Positions 38,553 to 48,946 are shown, counted from the stretch's first letter. The stretch is 64,000 nucleotides of DNA from BCD1 sp942492125 (GCA_942492125.1 CALODM010000013.1:1-64000); one strand, 5' to 3'. A program made the numbers and translations. The notes: generated by a model from the letters alone, not told the origin.

Positions 38553-40066
38553 CTACTTCACCAGGTCTTTTACCGTGTTGGCTGGCTGAATAAACTTACC
38601 GGTAAACCGGGTATTTTTGGTTTTAATGCCATTGTTTTTCAATAAGTTATAAGCTTCTTTGGTTTTTAAGTCAGGCTTTATGCTTTTCATCAATCCCATC
38701 AGTCCGGCGACATAGGGAGTTGCCATGGAGGTGCCGTTGTAACTGGCATATTTATTGGCTGGTATGGTCGAATAAATATTGACTCCCGGTGCCGCAATTC
38801 CCATGTCGATATCCTGAATATAATTGGAGAATACAGCCCGGTTGAGTTCATTGTCAACCGCACTGACGGCAATGACACCGGGTGCATTGGCCGGAGAGTA
38901 GTTTTTGGCATTTCTGTTGGAATTGCCTGCTGCGACGACCACAATGGCGCCTTTTTTATTCGCGTAAGCAACTGCTTTTTTATAGGCACGCTGACGGCTT
39001 TGGTTGGATGGGCCTCCGAGAGAAAGAGAAATGACATCCGCTCCTTTATCGGCAGCTTTGAGGATCCCGCTGATGATGGATTGCTGGGTACCCATACCAT
39101 TGGCATTCAACACTTTTATGCTGCTTACCTGGTAATAGTTATTATCGCGGGAATAGGAAGCTGTACCTTTGTTGTTATTAGACACCGCACCGGCAATGCC
39201 GGCACAATGGGTACCGTGACCCTGGGGATCATTATCGTATTGGCTTTCGATGGATTTGAAATTGCCATTAATGTCCTCATGTTCGGCATCGACACCAGTA
39301 TCAAGGATGGCTACCAAAGCTTTCTTCTGGGGTTTTATGTTGTTCTTTTCCAGAAAATTATACAACTGATCCATATTCATGGCCTCAAAAGCCCATAGAT
39401 GCTGAATGCCCGGATCGTTTAGGCCGAATTTTTTATTGACTTCCGGCAGTTTTTTGGCCGGCATGGGATCAATATTGATAACCTCGTTAACTTCCACCCA
39501 GTCGATGTAACCGGACTTATTTAAGGCTTTAATGATTTCCGCTCTTTTGCTTTCCATCGGATCAGGAATATTTACAGTGTAATAATCATCCAATTCGGTG
39601 GAAGCCTCGTCTTCGGGGTAAAGGCTCTGCTCAACTCCAGCCCGTATTCGTCCATGATATCTTTCAAATCGGCCGGCGTTTCATTTTCGCTGATTTCTAT
39701 GAGTAATTCAGCTTCATCAGCAATGGGGACATTTGATAAATCACCATCGAATGTATGGCTCATTATTTTTTCGTTATACCACATGTACAGCAACAAGGAT
39801 ACCAGTAAAACCGGAAGAAAGGTATATTTGGTTTTGGAGAAGAACATAAATGCCATGCTGGTTCCGCCTAAAACCAAAAAATCCCTGAAGGCTGTGAATA
39901 ACTTGTCAGGAATGCCTGCCGAAGCAAAAGCAACACTACCGGTGTAGGTTATCAAACTCAACCCAAGCAAAGCGGGAATAAATCTGGCTATTTTTTCATT
40001 TTCTTTATTAAAAAACCAAACGCCAAGCAGTACTAAGGCCGAAAAAAAACTAATTGAATAAAGCAT
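38553..40066 (-). CDS. Membrane-anchored subtilisin-like (S8) serine peptidase, one frameshift
   Basis: Two frames join near 39590-39610: the upstream piece has four hydrophobic helices (from ATG at 40066) and an acidic linker ending ELSRAF; the shifted frame continues PEDEASTELDDYYTV. The region ELLIEISENETPADLKDIM plus YYTVNIPDP looks like an I9-type propeptide. The catalytic domain has Asp in VAILDTGVD, His in GHGTHCAGIAG and Ser in NGTSMATPYVAG. About 503 residues. Subtilisins normally start with a cleavable signal; four N-terminal helices would hold this one in the inner membrane. The side facing the periplasm is inferred. Confidence 0.82.
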
Positions 40067-40400
40067 ATCTATGGATTGTCCGTGAACAAATTAATCTCAA
40101 AACTACAATCTAAGCAATTACCATAAATTTCGCAAAAAAGAAAGACAAACGGTTGTATTCTCAGGCTCAACGGTTTTAAACTTCCCTAAATTCAAGTGGT
40201 TTTTGACCGTTTTCCGGATGGAATTGAAGACGGGTATTCCAAAAAACTAAGTTGTTTTACTGACAATTGGATAATTATTGGTTTATTTTGTTGATAAGAA
40301 GGCAATTAATACGTTATAAAGGCAGTATTAAATCCTTTTTCCTATTGGTGGTTGTTCAAAACCCATGCTGATTATGATGTGAAAAAAATCTGGCATACTA
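40067..40400. other. Divergent intergenic region
   Basis: About 330 AT-rich nt between the subtilisin gene (minus) and the TonB receptor gene (plus). It should hold both promoters. No clear operator or RNA gene was recognised. Confidence 0.4.
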
Positions 40401-43055
40401 ATGAAAAAATTGTTTTTTATCATTCTGACCATGACTTGTTCAACAGCAATATTTGCCCAGTCTCCTCTGGAACAAAAGGTCAGCATAGTTGCCAAAAACA
40501 TCAGCCTTGAGCAGGTTTTGTACCAACTGATCGACGAGTATGATATCAAGTTGATTTTCAATAATGACATATTACCGGAACGCAATATTTCCGTTAACTT
40601 ACAGAACACAACGCTTAAAGAAGCATTGGAAAACATCCTGCGTGGTACGAATATAGGTTTTGAACTGCTTGGTCGTCAGATTCTGTTGGTGGTAAAAGCA
40701 CCCCCGCCAAAAATACAATATACCATTAGCGGTTTTCTCGAAGATGCTGAAACCGGCGAAAAGCTCATTGGAGCCAGTGTCTATGATCAAAATAGTGGTA
40801 AAGGAACCATTTCAAATCCATATGGTTTTTACAGTTTAACCCTACAGTCGGGAGAGGTGGAGCTTGTTTTTTCCTACCTGGGCTTTAAGCCTAAGTCCGC
40901 ATCTTTCGTTTTGGAAAAAGATCAAAGGTTTAATCTGTCACTTGAAAGTGATTTGACCTTAAAGGAAGTGATGGTTTATGCGAGTAATGATGACAATGTT
41001 GTCAATAAGGAAGTCAGTATAGATTTGATCAATACTTCTGATATTAAAAGATTGCCTTCCCTTGGTGGAGAAAAAGATTTGCTCCGAACGACGCACCTGT
41101 TACCGGGAGTACAAACGGGAACCGACGGGGTAGGAGGCATTTATGTTCGCGGAGGTACTGCAGGGCAAAACCTGATCCTGATCGATGGCGTCCCCGTGTA
41201 TTATATTTCCCATGCTGTGGGACTGTTTTCCATTTTCAATACTGAAGCAATCCGAACAGCCAAATTGGTCAAGGGGGGATTTCCCGCACGTTACGGCGGA
41301 CGTATTTCTTCCGTTTTGGATATCCGGACCAAGGAGGGGAATATGAAGGAGATCAATGCCTGGGCCAATATCGGTTTATTGACGGGCAGTGCCGGAATAG
41401 AAGGGCCTTTGGTAAAAAATAAAAGCTCCTTTTTTCTTTCCGGTCGATTATCCTACCTGGATATGTACCTCAAGCCCTATTCTGCAAGGCTGAAAAAGGA
41501 AATCGGAGAGACTGGTGAAACAGATTATGACTTCTTTGATGTCAATGCCAAGATCAATTATACATTTTCTGACGAAGACAAAGTTTACTTGAGTTTCTAT
41601 AGCGGAGGAGATGTCTTTGCCGATAATGGAGAAGAAAGGAGGCAATATATATTTGAGGAAGATGGAGAGCAGGAGGTGTTTAATTATCACTATAAATACC
41701 ATCAGTCACTTGAGTGGAATAACAAAGTATCAGCCTTGCGGTGGAACCATTTATTCAGTGATAAATTATTTGGCAATACGTCTGTAACGTACAGCAAACT
41801 CGATGTCGGTTTTGATTTTTCAACGATTGATTCTTTGACCCAGGACGATAATAAAGAAGCCTTGTTCAAATCTTTTGCCCAGGGGATCTACCGTACAGGC
41901 ATAGAAGACCTTGGGGTTCATCTTGATTTTGACATGGTGCCCAATGTCAATCATTATTTCCGTTTTGGGGTCTCGGTGCATACCAAGAACTTCAATCCGG
42001 GAGTAGTCGTTTATCAGGACATCTCCGAAGATATTCCCGATAGCGGTGATAATAATGATTGGGTGCGGGCTGTGGAGTATAACGCTTATGTGGAAGATGA
42101 ATTCACTTGGGGAAAGTGGGTAGTGAATGCCGGTTTGCGGGCAAATGTTCAGAGCGTCACCAAACGCAATTATCGTATACTGGAACCCAGGTTGTCGTTA
42201 CGATGGCAGGCATTTCCCCGGTGGAGCTTTAAAGCCGCCTACAGCAAAACCTCTCAGTTTTTACACTTGTTGTCAAGCTCGGGAATAGGCTTGCCTACGG
42301 ACCTTTGGGTGCCTTCTACAGATAAAATAGCTCCACAGATTGCCAACCAGTATGTCACAGGAACAACCATTGATGCAGGGAATCATTTTATTATAGACCT
42401 GGAGTTTTATTATAAAAAAATGAACAACCTGCTGAGTTTTTCAGAAGGGGCGTCCTTGTACAATGAATGGCGAAACAATGTTACTCAGGGACAGGGGAGA
42501 TCCTATGGGGCGGAACTGCTCGTTAAAAGAACCCCGGGAAAAACGACCGGTTGGCTTGCTTATACCCTGTCCTATACGAACCGGCAATTTGACCGTATTA
42601 ATTTTGGCAATGTTTATCCATTCAAATACGACAGACGTCACGACCTTAAGCTCATGGTCGCTCACCGCTTTAATTCCGTTTTTGAGGTAACGGCCAACTG
42701 GCTATTCAGTTCCGGATTTGCCTATAACCTGCCACTGGAGAAATACAGCATTCAGTTGTCAGACTATTTACAGGTTGACCCGGCCCCCATCATTGATTTT
42801 GGTACCAAAAACCAAAACAGGATGCCGGCGTATCACCGGCTGGATATCAATTTGAACATGTATCTGGAGGGCAAGAAGGCCAAACATCTCATTAGTGCAG
42901 GAATTACCAACGGTTATAACAAAAAGAATCCGCTCTATTATCAGTTGAGACGGGAATTAAATATTGTCGGAGACCGGATAAGTGAAACGAATAAGTTTGT
43001 ACAGGTATTATTGTTGCCAATTGTACCATCTGTAAGCTATTCTGTGAAATTTTAA
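40401..43055 (+). CDS. TonB-dependent outer membrane receptor with STN domain
   Basis: 884 residues: signal peptide (MKKLFFIILTMTCSTAIFAQ), an N-terminal STN (secretin/TonB) domain at about 25-100 (VLYQLIDEYDIKLIFNN ... LKEALENILRGTNIGFELLG), a carboxypeptidase-regulatory-like beta domain (YTISGFLEDAETGEKLIGASVYD), a plug (LPSLGGEKDLLRTTHLLPGVQTGTDGVGGIYVRGG) and a 22-strand type barrel. STN domains usually signal to anti-sigma factors; no FecI/FecR genes are adjacent. The DUF4249 gene downstream is its usual partner. The substrate is unknown, possibly a metal chelate. Confidence 0.9.
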   Translation: MKKLFFIILTMTCSTAIFAQSPLEQKVSIVAKNISLEQVLYQLIDEYDIKLIFNNDILPERNISVNLQNTTLKEALENILRGTNIGFELLGRQILLVVKAPPPKIQYTISGFLEDAETGEKLIGASVYDQNSGKGTISNPYGFYSLTLQSGEVELVFSYLGFKPKSASFVLEKDQRFNLSLESDLTLKEVMVYASNDDNVVNKEVSIDLINTSDIKRLPSLGGEKDLLRTTHLLPGVQTGTDGVGGIYVRGGTAGQNLILIDGVPVYYISHAVGLFSIFNTEAIRTAKLVKGGFPARYGGRISSVLDIRTKEGNMKEINAWANIGLLTGSAGIEGPLVKNKSSFFLSGRLSYLDMYLKPYSARLKKEIGETGETDYDFFDVNAKINYTFSDEDKVYLSFYSGGDVFADNGEERRQYIFEEDGEQEVFNYHYKYHQSLEWNNKVSALRWNHLFSDKLFGNTSVTYSKLDVGFDFSTIDSLTQDDNKEALFKSFAQGIYRTGIEDLGVHLDFDMVPNVNHYFRFGVSVHTKNFNPGVVVYQDISEDIPDSGDNNDWVRAVEYNAYVEDEFTWGKWVVNAGLRANVQSVTKRNYRILEPRLSLRWQAFPRWSFKAAYSKTSQFLHLLSSSGIGLPTDLWVPSTDKIAPQIANQYVTGTTIDAGNHFIIDLEFYYKKMNNLLSFSEGASLYNEWRNNVTQGQGRSYGAELLVKRTPGKTTGWLAYTLSYTNRQFDRINFGNVYPFKYDRRHDLKLMVAHRFNSVFEVTANWLFSSGFAYNLPLEKYSIQLSDYLQVDPAPIIDFGTKNQNRMPAYHRLDINLNMYLEGKKAKHLISAGITNGYNKKNPLYYQLRRELNIVGDRISETNKFVQVLLLPIVPSVSYSVKF

Positions 43056-43174
43056 TATCTTTGTAACTGTCACCTTCTTCGGGAGTTGTTTTTTTTAAAA
43101 AAGGATAAAGATTTTAGTGGGATGTTCCTTCTATTGGAATTGCTGAATAAGTGAGTTGTTTAAACTTTTTTCTA

Positions 43175-43192
43175 AAATTATCGTAATATTAC
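43175..43192. promoter_or_regulatory. Copy of the ars operator core upstream of the DUF4249 gene
   Basis: AAATTATCGTAATATTAC is identical over 18 nt to 18689-18706 in the arsM operator, but the right half of the palindrome is lost here (ACTGA). It lies 19 nt before the DUF4249 start. It may be an ArsR half-site or reflect a shared promoter element. Confidence 0.45.
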
Positions 43193-43211
43193 TGAACCAA
43201 TTTAGATCCCC

Positions 43212-44135
43212 ATGTTCTGGCGATACCTCATGGTTTTGTTTGTCTTTGTGGTTTTTTCCGGTTCCACCTGTGAGCGGGAAGTAGCCCTTCAATTGCCAGA
43301 ACCTCCAAAAAGACTGGTTCTTTATGCGACTATTACGGATTCCAGGGAATTGCAGGTATACCTCAATTCCAGCCGGTTTGTGCTGGATCAGGCTCCGGAA
43401 GAATATCTTTCCGATGCTGATGTTGCTATCTATGAAGGCGAATCCGGGGAACAGATGGTTCGCCAGCTCGATATAAAAATTCCTGGTGGGAGGTTAGTAC
43501 CCTTTTATACGGCTAATGGTTTTATCCCCAAACCAGAAGAGGAGTATACACTTCGCGCTCAATTGGATGGCTTTGATCCCGTTGAGGCAAAAAGCAGTAT
43601 CCCGGTTCCCAGGCACTTTTCTGAATTATCTATTTCTGATTTAATTGTCCAGGAAAATGGTAATCGAGTTGCTTATACCTATACCGTTAATGTGGACTTC
43701 AATGATAACCAGGAAGCAGAGGACTATTATCATTTGAATTTATTCCAACAAATTTATACACACCCGGTAACAGGTGGAGATGATGCCTACGTAGATTTGA
43801 TTCCTTTTGAATTTTCTGATAACAGCGACGGAAATGAAATTCTCGCCAATATTTCCGGAGGGCTTCTTTTGGAAAATGATCCTTTGAATGGAAATTATAA
43901 TTTCCGCGTAAACTACGAAATCAATCCTGTCACAGAATCCCTGGGCAAGGTCTTTATTGAATTGAGGACGGTTTCCAAAGAATACTATCAATTCCACTCC
44001 TCTGTCACCCGACAGCGGAAAAGTCCGGGAGGGGTTTTTACAGAACCTGTCTTTATTTACAATAATGTGGATGGAGGCCATGGTATTTTTGCCGGCTATA
44101 GTTCTGTTGTAGATTCCCTGACCATCATCGATTAA
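43212..44135 (+). CDS. DUF4249 lipoprotein, partner of the TonB receptor
   Basis: 307 residues with a lipoprotein-type signal (VLFVFVVFSGSTCEREV, cysteine at about 20). The following beta-sandwich pattern is DUF4249: LVLYATITDSRELQVYLNSSR, SDADVAIYEGE, YTLRAQLDGFDPVEAKSSIPVP, and ELRTVSKEYYQFHSSV near the end. DUF4249 genes usually follow TonB receptors in Bacteroidota and are thought to be surface-exposed uptake partners; exact function is unproven. The 156-nt gap before it carries an ars-operator-like sequence. Confidence 0.82.
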   Translation: MFWRYLMVLFVFVVFSGSTCEREVALQLPEPPKRLVLYATITDSRELQVYLNSSRFVLDQAPEEYLSDADVAIYEGESGEQMVRQLDIKIPGGRLVPFYTANGFIPKPEEEYTLRAQLDGFDPVEAKSSIPVPRHFSELSISDLIVQENGNRVAYTYTVNVDFNDNQEAEDYYHLNLFQQIYTHPVTGGDDAYVDLIPFEFSDNSDGNEILANISGGLLLENDPLNGNYNFRVNYEINPVTESLGKVFIELRTVSKEYYQFHSSVTRQRKSPGGVFTEPVFIYNNVDGGHGIFAGYSSVVDSLTIID

Positions 44136-44444
44136 TTTTTTTTCTGATTTTTATTCCCGACTCAAGTCTTTGGTTTCCTAATGAAAGTGAAAAATTTTGG
44201 TGTCGAACAAAATTTTTTCAGGTTTTCCCTGTAGATCTGTGTTTAATTTAGAATAAAGTTTCACAAAGACTCTTCTGGCTTAATATTCTCCCTCTGGAGT
44301 GACCGGTAAAAAAATTCTGTTTGGCGTGGGGGGGGAATTGCATAATTGTGTCTTTTATTCCTGAGAGCATTAACCAGTGTAAAATGATAAACATGAATGT
44401 CGTATTCCATTACACTGCAAAACTTAAACTTGAAATATAAGCAC
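44136..44444. other. Intergenic region before the Crp-type regulator
   Basis: About 309 nt with no convincing gene; a G9 run at 44327-44336 is notable only as a likely error-prone homopolymer. It presumably contains the promoter of the Crp-type gene. Confidence 0.4.
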
Positions 44445-45125
44445 ATGAGTACTGAATCCAAAATCAATTTTCTAGGTCAATTCCCTATTTTTGATTGTCT
44501 GACTGCTGAAGAAAAAGCCAGGCTCGCAGAGACAATGGAACCCAAGAAAATCAAGCGCTACAGCTTTATTTACCTGCCTGATGAATCATCAGATTCAGTA
44601 TTTTTGCTGGCAAAGGGAACCGTGAAAATCGGTACCCATTCCAATGATGGAAGAGAGGTCATAAAATCTTTAATTCACCCAACAGCCATGTTTGGCGAAT
44701 TGGGCTTGATAGGGGAGACCCACCGAAAAGATTTTGCTCAGGCGCTTAAGGAAGAGGTTCACTTATTTGTATTAAAAGTCAGTGATCTCAAAAAGATGAT
44801 GAGCTTGAATTTCGAACTCTGCAATCAGGTGATGGCATTGTTTGGCAGCAGACTCATCAAGGCAGAGGATAAACTTGAATCGCTCATTTTCAAGGATGCA
44901 CGTACCCGCATCGTCGATTTCATCAAAGAAGCCATTGAGCACAGAGGGCGCAGGATTGGTTATGAAATGTTGTTAAAGCACTCGCTCACACACCAGGATA
45001 TCGCCAATATCACCTGTACATCCCGTCAAACGGTGACGCTTGTCTTAAATGAATTGAAGAAGTCCGATTTGATCTATTTCAACCGGGGACGTATTTTAGT
45101 AAGAGATATGGCCAGTCTGGCTTAA
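44445..45125 (+). CDS. Crp/Fnr-family transcription regulator
   Basis: 226 residues from ATG at 44445; the upstream in-frame extension to 44397 is not conserved-looking. An N-terminal cyclic-nucleotide-binding-type barrel (LLAKGTVKIGTHSNDGREVIKSLIHPTAMFGELGLIG) is linked by a long helix to a winged helix with the Crp signature LTHQDIANITCTSRQTVTLVLNELKKSDLI. There is no N-terminal cysteine cluster as in Fnr, so redox sensing by an iron-sulfur centre is unlikely. The effector and targets are unknown. A strong terminator follows. Confidence 0.9.
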   Translation: MSTESKINFLGQFPIFDCLTAEEKARLAETMEPKKIKRYSFIYLPDESSDSVFLLAKGTVKIGTHSNDGREVIKSLIHPTAMFGELGLIGETHRKDFAQALKEEVHLFVLKVSDLKKMMSLNFELCNQVMALFGSRLIKAEDKLESLIFKDARTRIVDFIKEAIEHRGRRIGYEMLLKHSLTHQDIANITCTSRQTVTLVLNELKKSDLIYFNRGRILVRDMASLA

Positions 45126-45173
45126 AAGATATCTAATATAAATTAGAGTTAGTTAGGTTAATGAATGTACTTC

Positions 45174-45214
45174 AAGGGCATTCTAATCAAATATCATTTG
45201 GTTGGAATGCCCTT
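45174..45214. terminator. Intrinsic terminator after the Crp-type gene
   Basis: Arms AAGGGCATTC (45174-45183) and GAATGCCCTT (45205-45214) extend inwards with G-U pairs to a stem of about 19 bp, followed by TTTTATT on the plus strand. It also lies just beyond the stop of the convergent methyltransferase gene. Confidence 0.85.
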
Positions 45215-45216
45215 TT

Positions 45217-46560
45217 TTATTCGATATTCATTCGGATTCGCCACGCTTTGGGATAATAATTGTTTACCCGGTTTTTGATTCCTTTTACCCAGCCCAAGGG
45301 AGCATTTTTATATTTGGCAATGGCCCATCCGTCCGGGATCTGATCGAGTTGTGGGTCCTCCTTTTTTAAAAACTTAAGCGCCTGCTTCAAACTCATCTCA
45401 ACGGTCTCGATATCAGGAGAAAGCAGGGAGCTCAAGGCAAGTTCAGGAGAAGGGATAAAAATATTCCTGTTCAATGTTCCCACCACAGTTCCCGGCAGGT
45501 ACCTGGAAAGGTGTTTTTGTAAATAAAAATGTAAATCTACATGGGATCTAAGGATGGCTCTGACCTGTTCAAACCTGTCTTTGATGAAAATCAAATGCTC
45601 AGGATCGTTTATCCAGGGTTCAATCAGTATTCTTTCTTTTTTGGCAAGGTCTATTTTATTGCTGGGGATTCCGGTTTTTATTTTAGCTTGCTGTCCGCCC
45701 TCCCTTTTGCAACAAGCAATTTAATTTCCCTCACCTTGTATTTTATGCGGGTAAAACTGGTAACCAATAGCTCGTTTTTCTATTGACCAGTCTTCCTGTA
45801 TTTTCAGCTCAACAGGTTGTAGGTCATAGTTTTGTAATAGCCAGGAGGCATTGCCTTCGTTTTCCGCCTGGTTATAGGTACAGGTGGAGTAAATAATGGT
45901 ACCTCCCGGTCTGAGTAAATTGACTGCGTTGGCCAGAATGCGCTGTTGTCTTAAAGAACAAAATTTCACATGATCCTCATCCCAGTGATCTACAGCCGCC
46001 GGATCTTTTCGGAACAAACCCTCCCCGGAGCATGGAGCATCAAGCAGAATGAGATCAAAAAATCCTTTTAAACCGGAAAAGTCCTTGCTGTCATGATTGC
46101 TGACATGGGTATTGGGCATTCCCCATTTTGAAAGATTATAATTCAGGATGTTGTACCTGCTTTTAATCACTTCATTGCATAAAATGAAACTCTCTTTGTG
46201 CAGCAGGGAGGCCAGTATGGTACTTTTTCCTCCTGGTGCGGCAGCAAGATCCAGAACCCTCAGAGGGGTTGAAATATCTACTGTTTGTTTCAAAGCTTCT
46301 GCCAGGAACATGGAAGAAGCTTCCTGAACATAGTATAAACCGGCGTGAAATAATGGATCAAGGGTGAAAACAGGTCGTTTTTCCAGGTATACTCCGTTAG
46401 AATACCATTTTACTCCGTCAGAATTTTCTGGTTTTGGTGATTTTATAGGATTGTAATGGATGCTCACCGGTGCGGGAGCGTCCAGGGCGCCGAGGAAGTC
46501 CGGCAATTCCTTTCCAAGCCGTGACTCCATTTGTTTTAAAAAAGATTCAGGTAAATTCAT
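45217..46560 (-). CDS. rRNA (cytosine-C5)-methyltransferase, NOL1/NOP2/Sun type (RsmF-like), one frameshift
   Basis: The N-terminal 279 residues (45721-46560) contain the SAM fold with VLDLAAAPGGKST, LLDAPCSGEG (motif IV with the PC dyad) and IIYSTCTYNQAENE (motif VI with the catalytic TC). At about 45725 the frame shifts: HKIQGEG continues as FFIACCKRADGQQAK and runs into the open frame ending at 45217, which is the RsmF-type C-terminal RNA-binding extension (LNRNIFIPSPELALSSLL, ALKFLKKEDP, PLGWVKGIKNRVNNYYPKAWRIR). About 450 residues. Target is probably a 16S rRNA cytosine. Confidence 0.85.
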
Positions 46561-46634
46561 GTAACAGAATTACTAACATTAACGGCGAAGATAATTCAAT
46601 TGATCATTTCCGGGGCAGGCCGGCCTCCCATAAA

Positions 46635-47168
46635 CTATCTTTTCTCAAAATCAGATCGTTTAAGTTCCCATTTCCAAATCATTCCATCTTCATCATCCTC
46701 CAGTTCTTCTATCCATTGAAAGCCACATTTTGACAGGACTTTAGAAGAAGCATTTTTATCGGCCAGCGTATGGGCCTGGACAATATTGACTTGCTCGTCT
46801 TCAAAAGCGTTCTTAACCAGGGCCTGGGCTATTTCAGTAGCAAAACCTTTATTGCGGTAAGATTCAATCACTTCATATCCGATTTCCACCATTCCATTGG
46901 TCGGTTCGCCTTTATACCCACAACTGCCGATAAGCAGGTTGTCTTTTTTGTGAACGGGCAGCCAGGTCCACCAGTAAATTTGTCCCGGATCCTTTTGAAT
47001 CTGTTCCAGGGAGTATTCCAAAATGACTTCTCCAAATTCGGACCATTGCATGGGGACCAATATTCCAAGTAGTGATTCCAGTTCATCATTTCCTTTCAAA
47101 CAGGCAGACAGGACTTCTTCCGTGCCGGCAATGAGTTTGATGTTTTGTGACTCTATGAATTTGACCAT
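46635..47168 (-). CDS. GNAT-family N-acetyltransferase
   Basis: 177 residues. The acetyl-CoA-binding core is LIGSCGYKGEPTNGMVEIGYEVIESYRNKGFATEIAQALVKNAF, followed by VQAHTLADKNASSKVLSKCGF, the pattern of the ribosomal-protein-acetylase-like (RimJ/RimL) branch. The substrate cannot be read from the sequence. It is followed on the same strand by the methyltransferase gene, with 74 nt between. Confidence 0.85.
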   Translation of the reverse strand: MVKFIESQNIKLIAGTEEVLSACLKGNDELESLLGILVPMQWSEFGEVILEYSLEQIQKDPGQIYWWTWLPVHKKDNLLIGSCGYKGEPTNGMVEIGYEVIESYRNKGFATEIAQALVKNAFEDEQVNIVQAHTLADKNASSKVLSKCGFQWIEELEDDEDGMIWKWELKRSDFEKR

Positions 47169-47219
47169 CGGGTGATGTTGATTTTAACTCATGTATAAAT
47201 TTTGTTTATTTCGTTTGCA

Positions 47220-47999
47220 TTAAGCTTTTTTTGAAATGCCTTTGGTGAGCACTTTGTATATCTTTCTGTATTCTGGCCATGTTTTCAGGTAATCCAGGTG
47301 GCGTTTAATGCTTTTCTGATCATTACGGATTGCCGGTCCCGTTTGCATTTCTTGCGGGGGATGTTCCATGATTTTTTGGGCCGTTTCCAAAATAAGCGGG
47401 CGAAGTAAATCAAATGGCAGTCCTTCTTTTTCCATGATTTCCCAGGAAATACGATACAGGTAATTGGTGAAATTATTGACGAATACACCGTTCACATGCA
47501 GGATAGCTCTTTCTTTGTCATTCACCGGAAAAGTTTTACATCCCAACTGTTGCCCGAGTTGGTCAAGCAAACTGGCATCTTTTGAGGTGTTGGCATAAAA
47601 ACAAACCGGGACTTTGGAAAAATCCGTTTGCCGGTCTCTTGAGAAGCTCTGAAAAGGGTAAAAGGAGCCAAAGCGTCTGAACCACGGTTTGAAAACTTCC
47701 GTGGGAGTGACACCAGAGGTATGTACGACAAATTTACCGGCCTTTCCCAGGCTATTCAATTGCTCCGCAACCAATTCAATGGCGTCATCCTTTATCGCCA
47801 AAACGTAAAGGTCCGCATCTGTCCGGACGTCTTTCAGGTCTGTGATATAGGCCGTATTTCCTGTTGCTTCAGAAAGCGTTTTGGCTTTTTCATCGGTTCG
47901 ACTGAAAATCTGAATCAACCCAGCCTGGCGCTCATAGAGCTGCTTGCCGAGTTGATATCCCATATTGCCAGCCCCAATAAGTACTATTTTTTGCTGCAT
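47220..47999 (-). CDS. Rossmann-like / DUF2520 domain oxidoreductase-like protein
   Basis: 259 residues. An N-terminal NAD(P)-binding fold with IVLIGAGNMGYQLGKQL and a DADLYVLAIKDDAI strand is followed by a helical DUF2520 domain (HVNGVFVNNFTNYLYRISWEIMEKEGLPFDLLRPLILETAQKI). The layout resembles pyrroline-5-carboxylate reductase and 6-phosphogluconate dehydrogenase-like proteins, and HTSGVTPTEVF and FGSFYPFQSFS are typical of the DUF2520 group. The reaction is unknown. Confidence 0.83.
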   Translation of the reverse strand: MQQKIVLIGAGNMGYQLGKQLYERQAGLIQIFSRTDEKAKTLSEATGNTAYITDLKDVRTDADLYVLAIKDDAIELVAEQLNSLGKAGKFVVHTSGVTPTEVFKPWFRRFGSFYPFQSFSRDRQTDFSKVPVCFYANTSKDASLLDQLGQQLGCKTFPVNDKERAILHVNGVFVNNFTNYLYRISWEIMEKEGLPFDLLRPLILETAQKIMEHPPQEMQTGPAIRNDQKSIKRHLDYLKTWPEYRKIYKVLTKGISKKA

Positions 48000-48228
48000 A
48001 ATCTGAAAAGACGCTTACTCCTGCTTAAATAAGATATTCCGAATGATATTGTTGCCATTTCGCTTCCATTTTGCCCTCATAGTCTTCTTTCTCAAGTACA
48101 TCCATCCCTGACTCCTCAACTGCGTAAAAAATAATCTCTTCCTAAATTTGTTTATCCCTGGCGGCAACAATTCCGAAATTTAGCAATTCTCGTTCAGTTT
48201 CCCTATTTTTGACCAACATACCAAAAAA

Positions 48229-48921
48229 ATGAAGCAAAACAACTTGATCGTTCAATTGGACAATGCCGGTATATACCAAAAAGGACAAAAGATCCTGGGA
48301 GAAGTTAACCTCCGGATTTCCAAAGGAGAATTCGCCTACCTCATTGGGAAAACAGGTAGTGGTAAGTCGAGTTTACTGAAAACATTATATGGCGCATTGC
48401 CTTTAACGGAAGGCCGTGGTCAGGTAGCCGGATTTGACCTGGCTTCCCTCGACCGGCATAAAATCCCTTTTCTTCGGCGGAAATTGGGCATTGTTTTCCA
48501 GGATTTCAACCTGCTGTCAGACAGGACGGTATCAGAAAATCTAATATTTGTTCTCAAAGCCACAGACTGGAAGGAAAAATGGAAAATGAATGATAAAATC
48601 GAGGAGGTTCTGAGGTATGTCGGTTTGCAGGATAAGATTGATAAAATGCCCCATGAGTTATCCGGAGGAGAGCAACAGCGGGTAGTTATTGCCAGGGCAT
48701 TGCTCAATAACCCGGAGTTGATCATCGCTGATGAGCCTACAGGAAATCTGGATCCTGAAACTTCGGATGAAATTTTAATACTGATGCGAAAACTGGCTGA
48801 AGAACAAAATACAGCGATTTTATTTGCCACGCACGATTATCGTATCCTGGAAAACTTCCCGGCAGCCATTATTCGTTGTATAAATGGAAGGATCATTACG
48901 GAAGAAGAGGTAAGCCTTTAG
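48229..48921 (+). CDS. ftsE: FtsE-like ABC transporter ATPase
   Basis: 230 residues with a complete ABC ATPase: Walker A GKTGSGKSSLL, Q-loop VFQDFNLLSDRTV, signature LSGGEQQRVVIARAL, Walker B LIIADEPTGNLD, and an H-loop ATHDYRIL. The short core and the PETSDEILILMRKL stretch are FtsE/LolD-like; FtsE with FtsX controls wall hydrolysis in division. No permease gene is adjacent, so LolD or another small ATPase cannot be excluded. dnaG follows after 25 nt on the same strand. Confidence 0.8.
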   Translation: MKQNNLIVQLDNAGIYQKGQKILGEVNLRISKGEFAYLIGKTGSGKSSLLKTLYGALPLTEGRGQVAGFDLASLDRHKIPFLRRKLGIVFQDFNLLSDRTVSENLIFVLKATDWKEKWKMNDKIEEVLRYVGLQDKIDKMPHELSGGEQQRVVIARALLNNPELIIADEPTGNLDPETSDEILILMRKLAEEQNTAILFATHDYRILENFPAAIIRCINGRIITEEEVSL

Positions 48922-48946
48922 TCGCTGATTGCAACATAATTGATTA

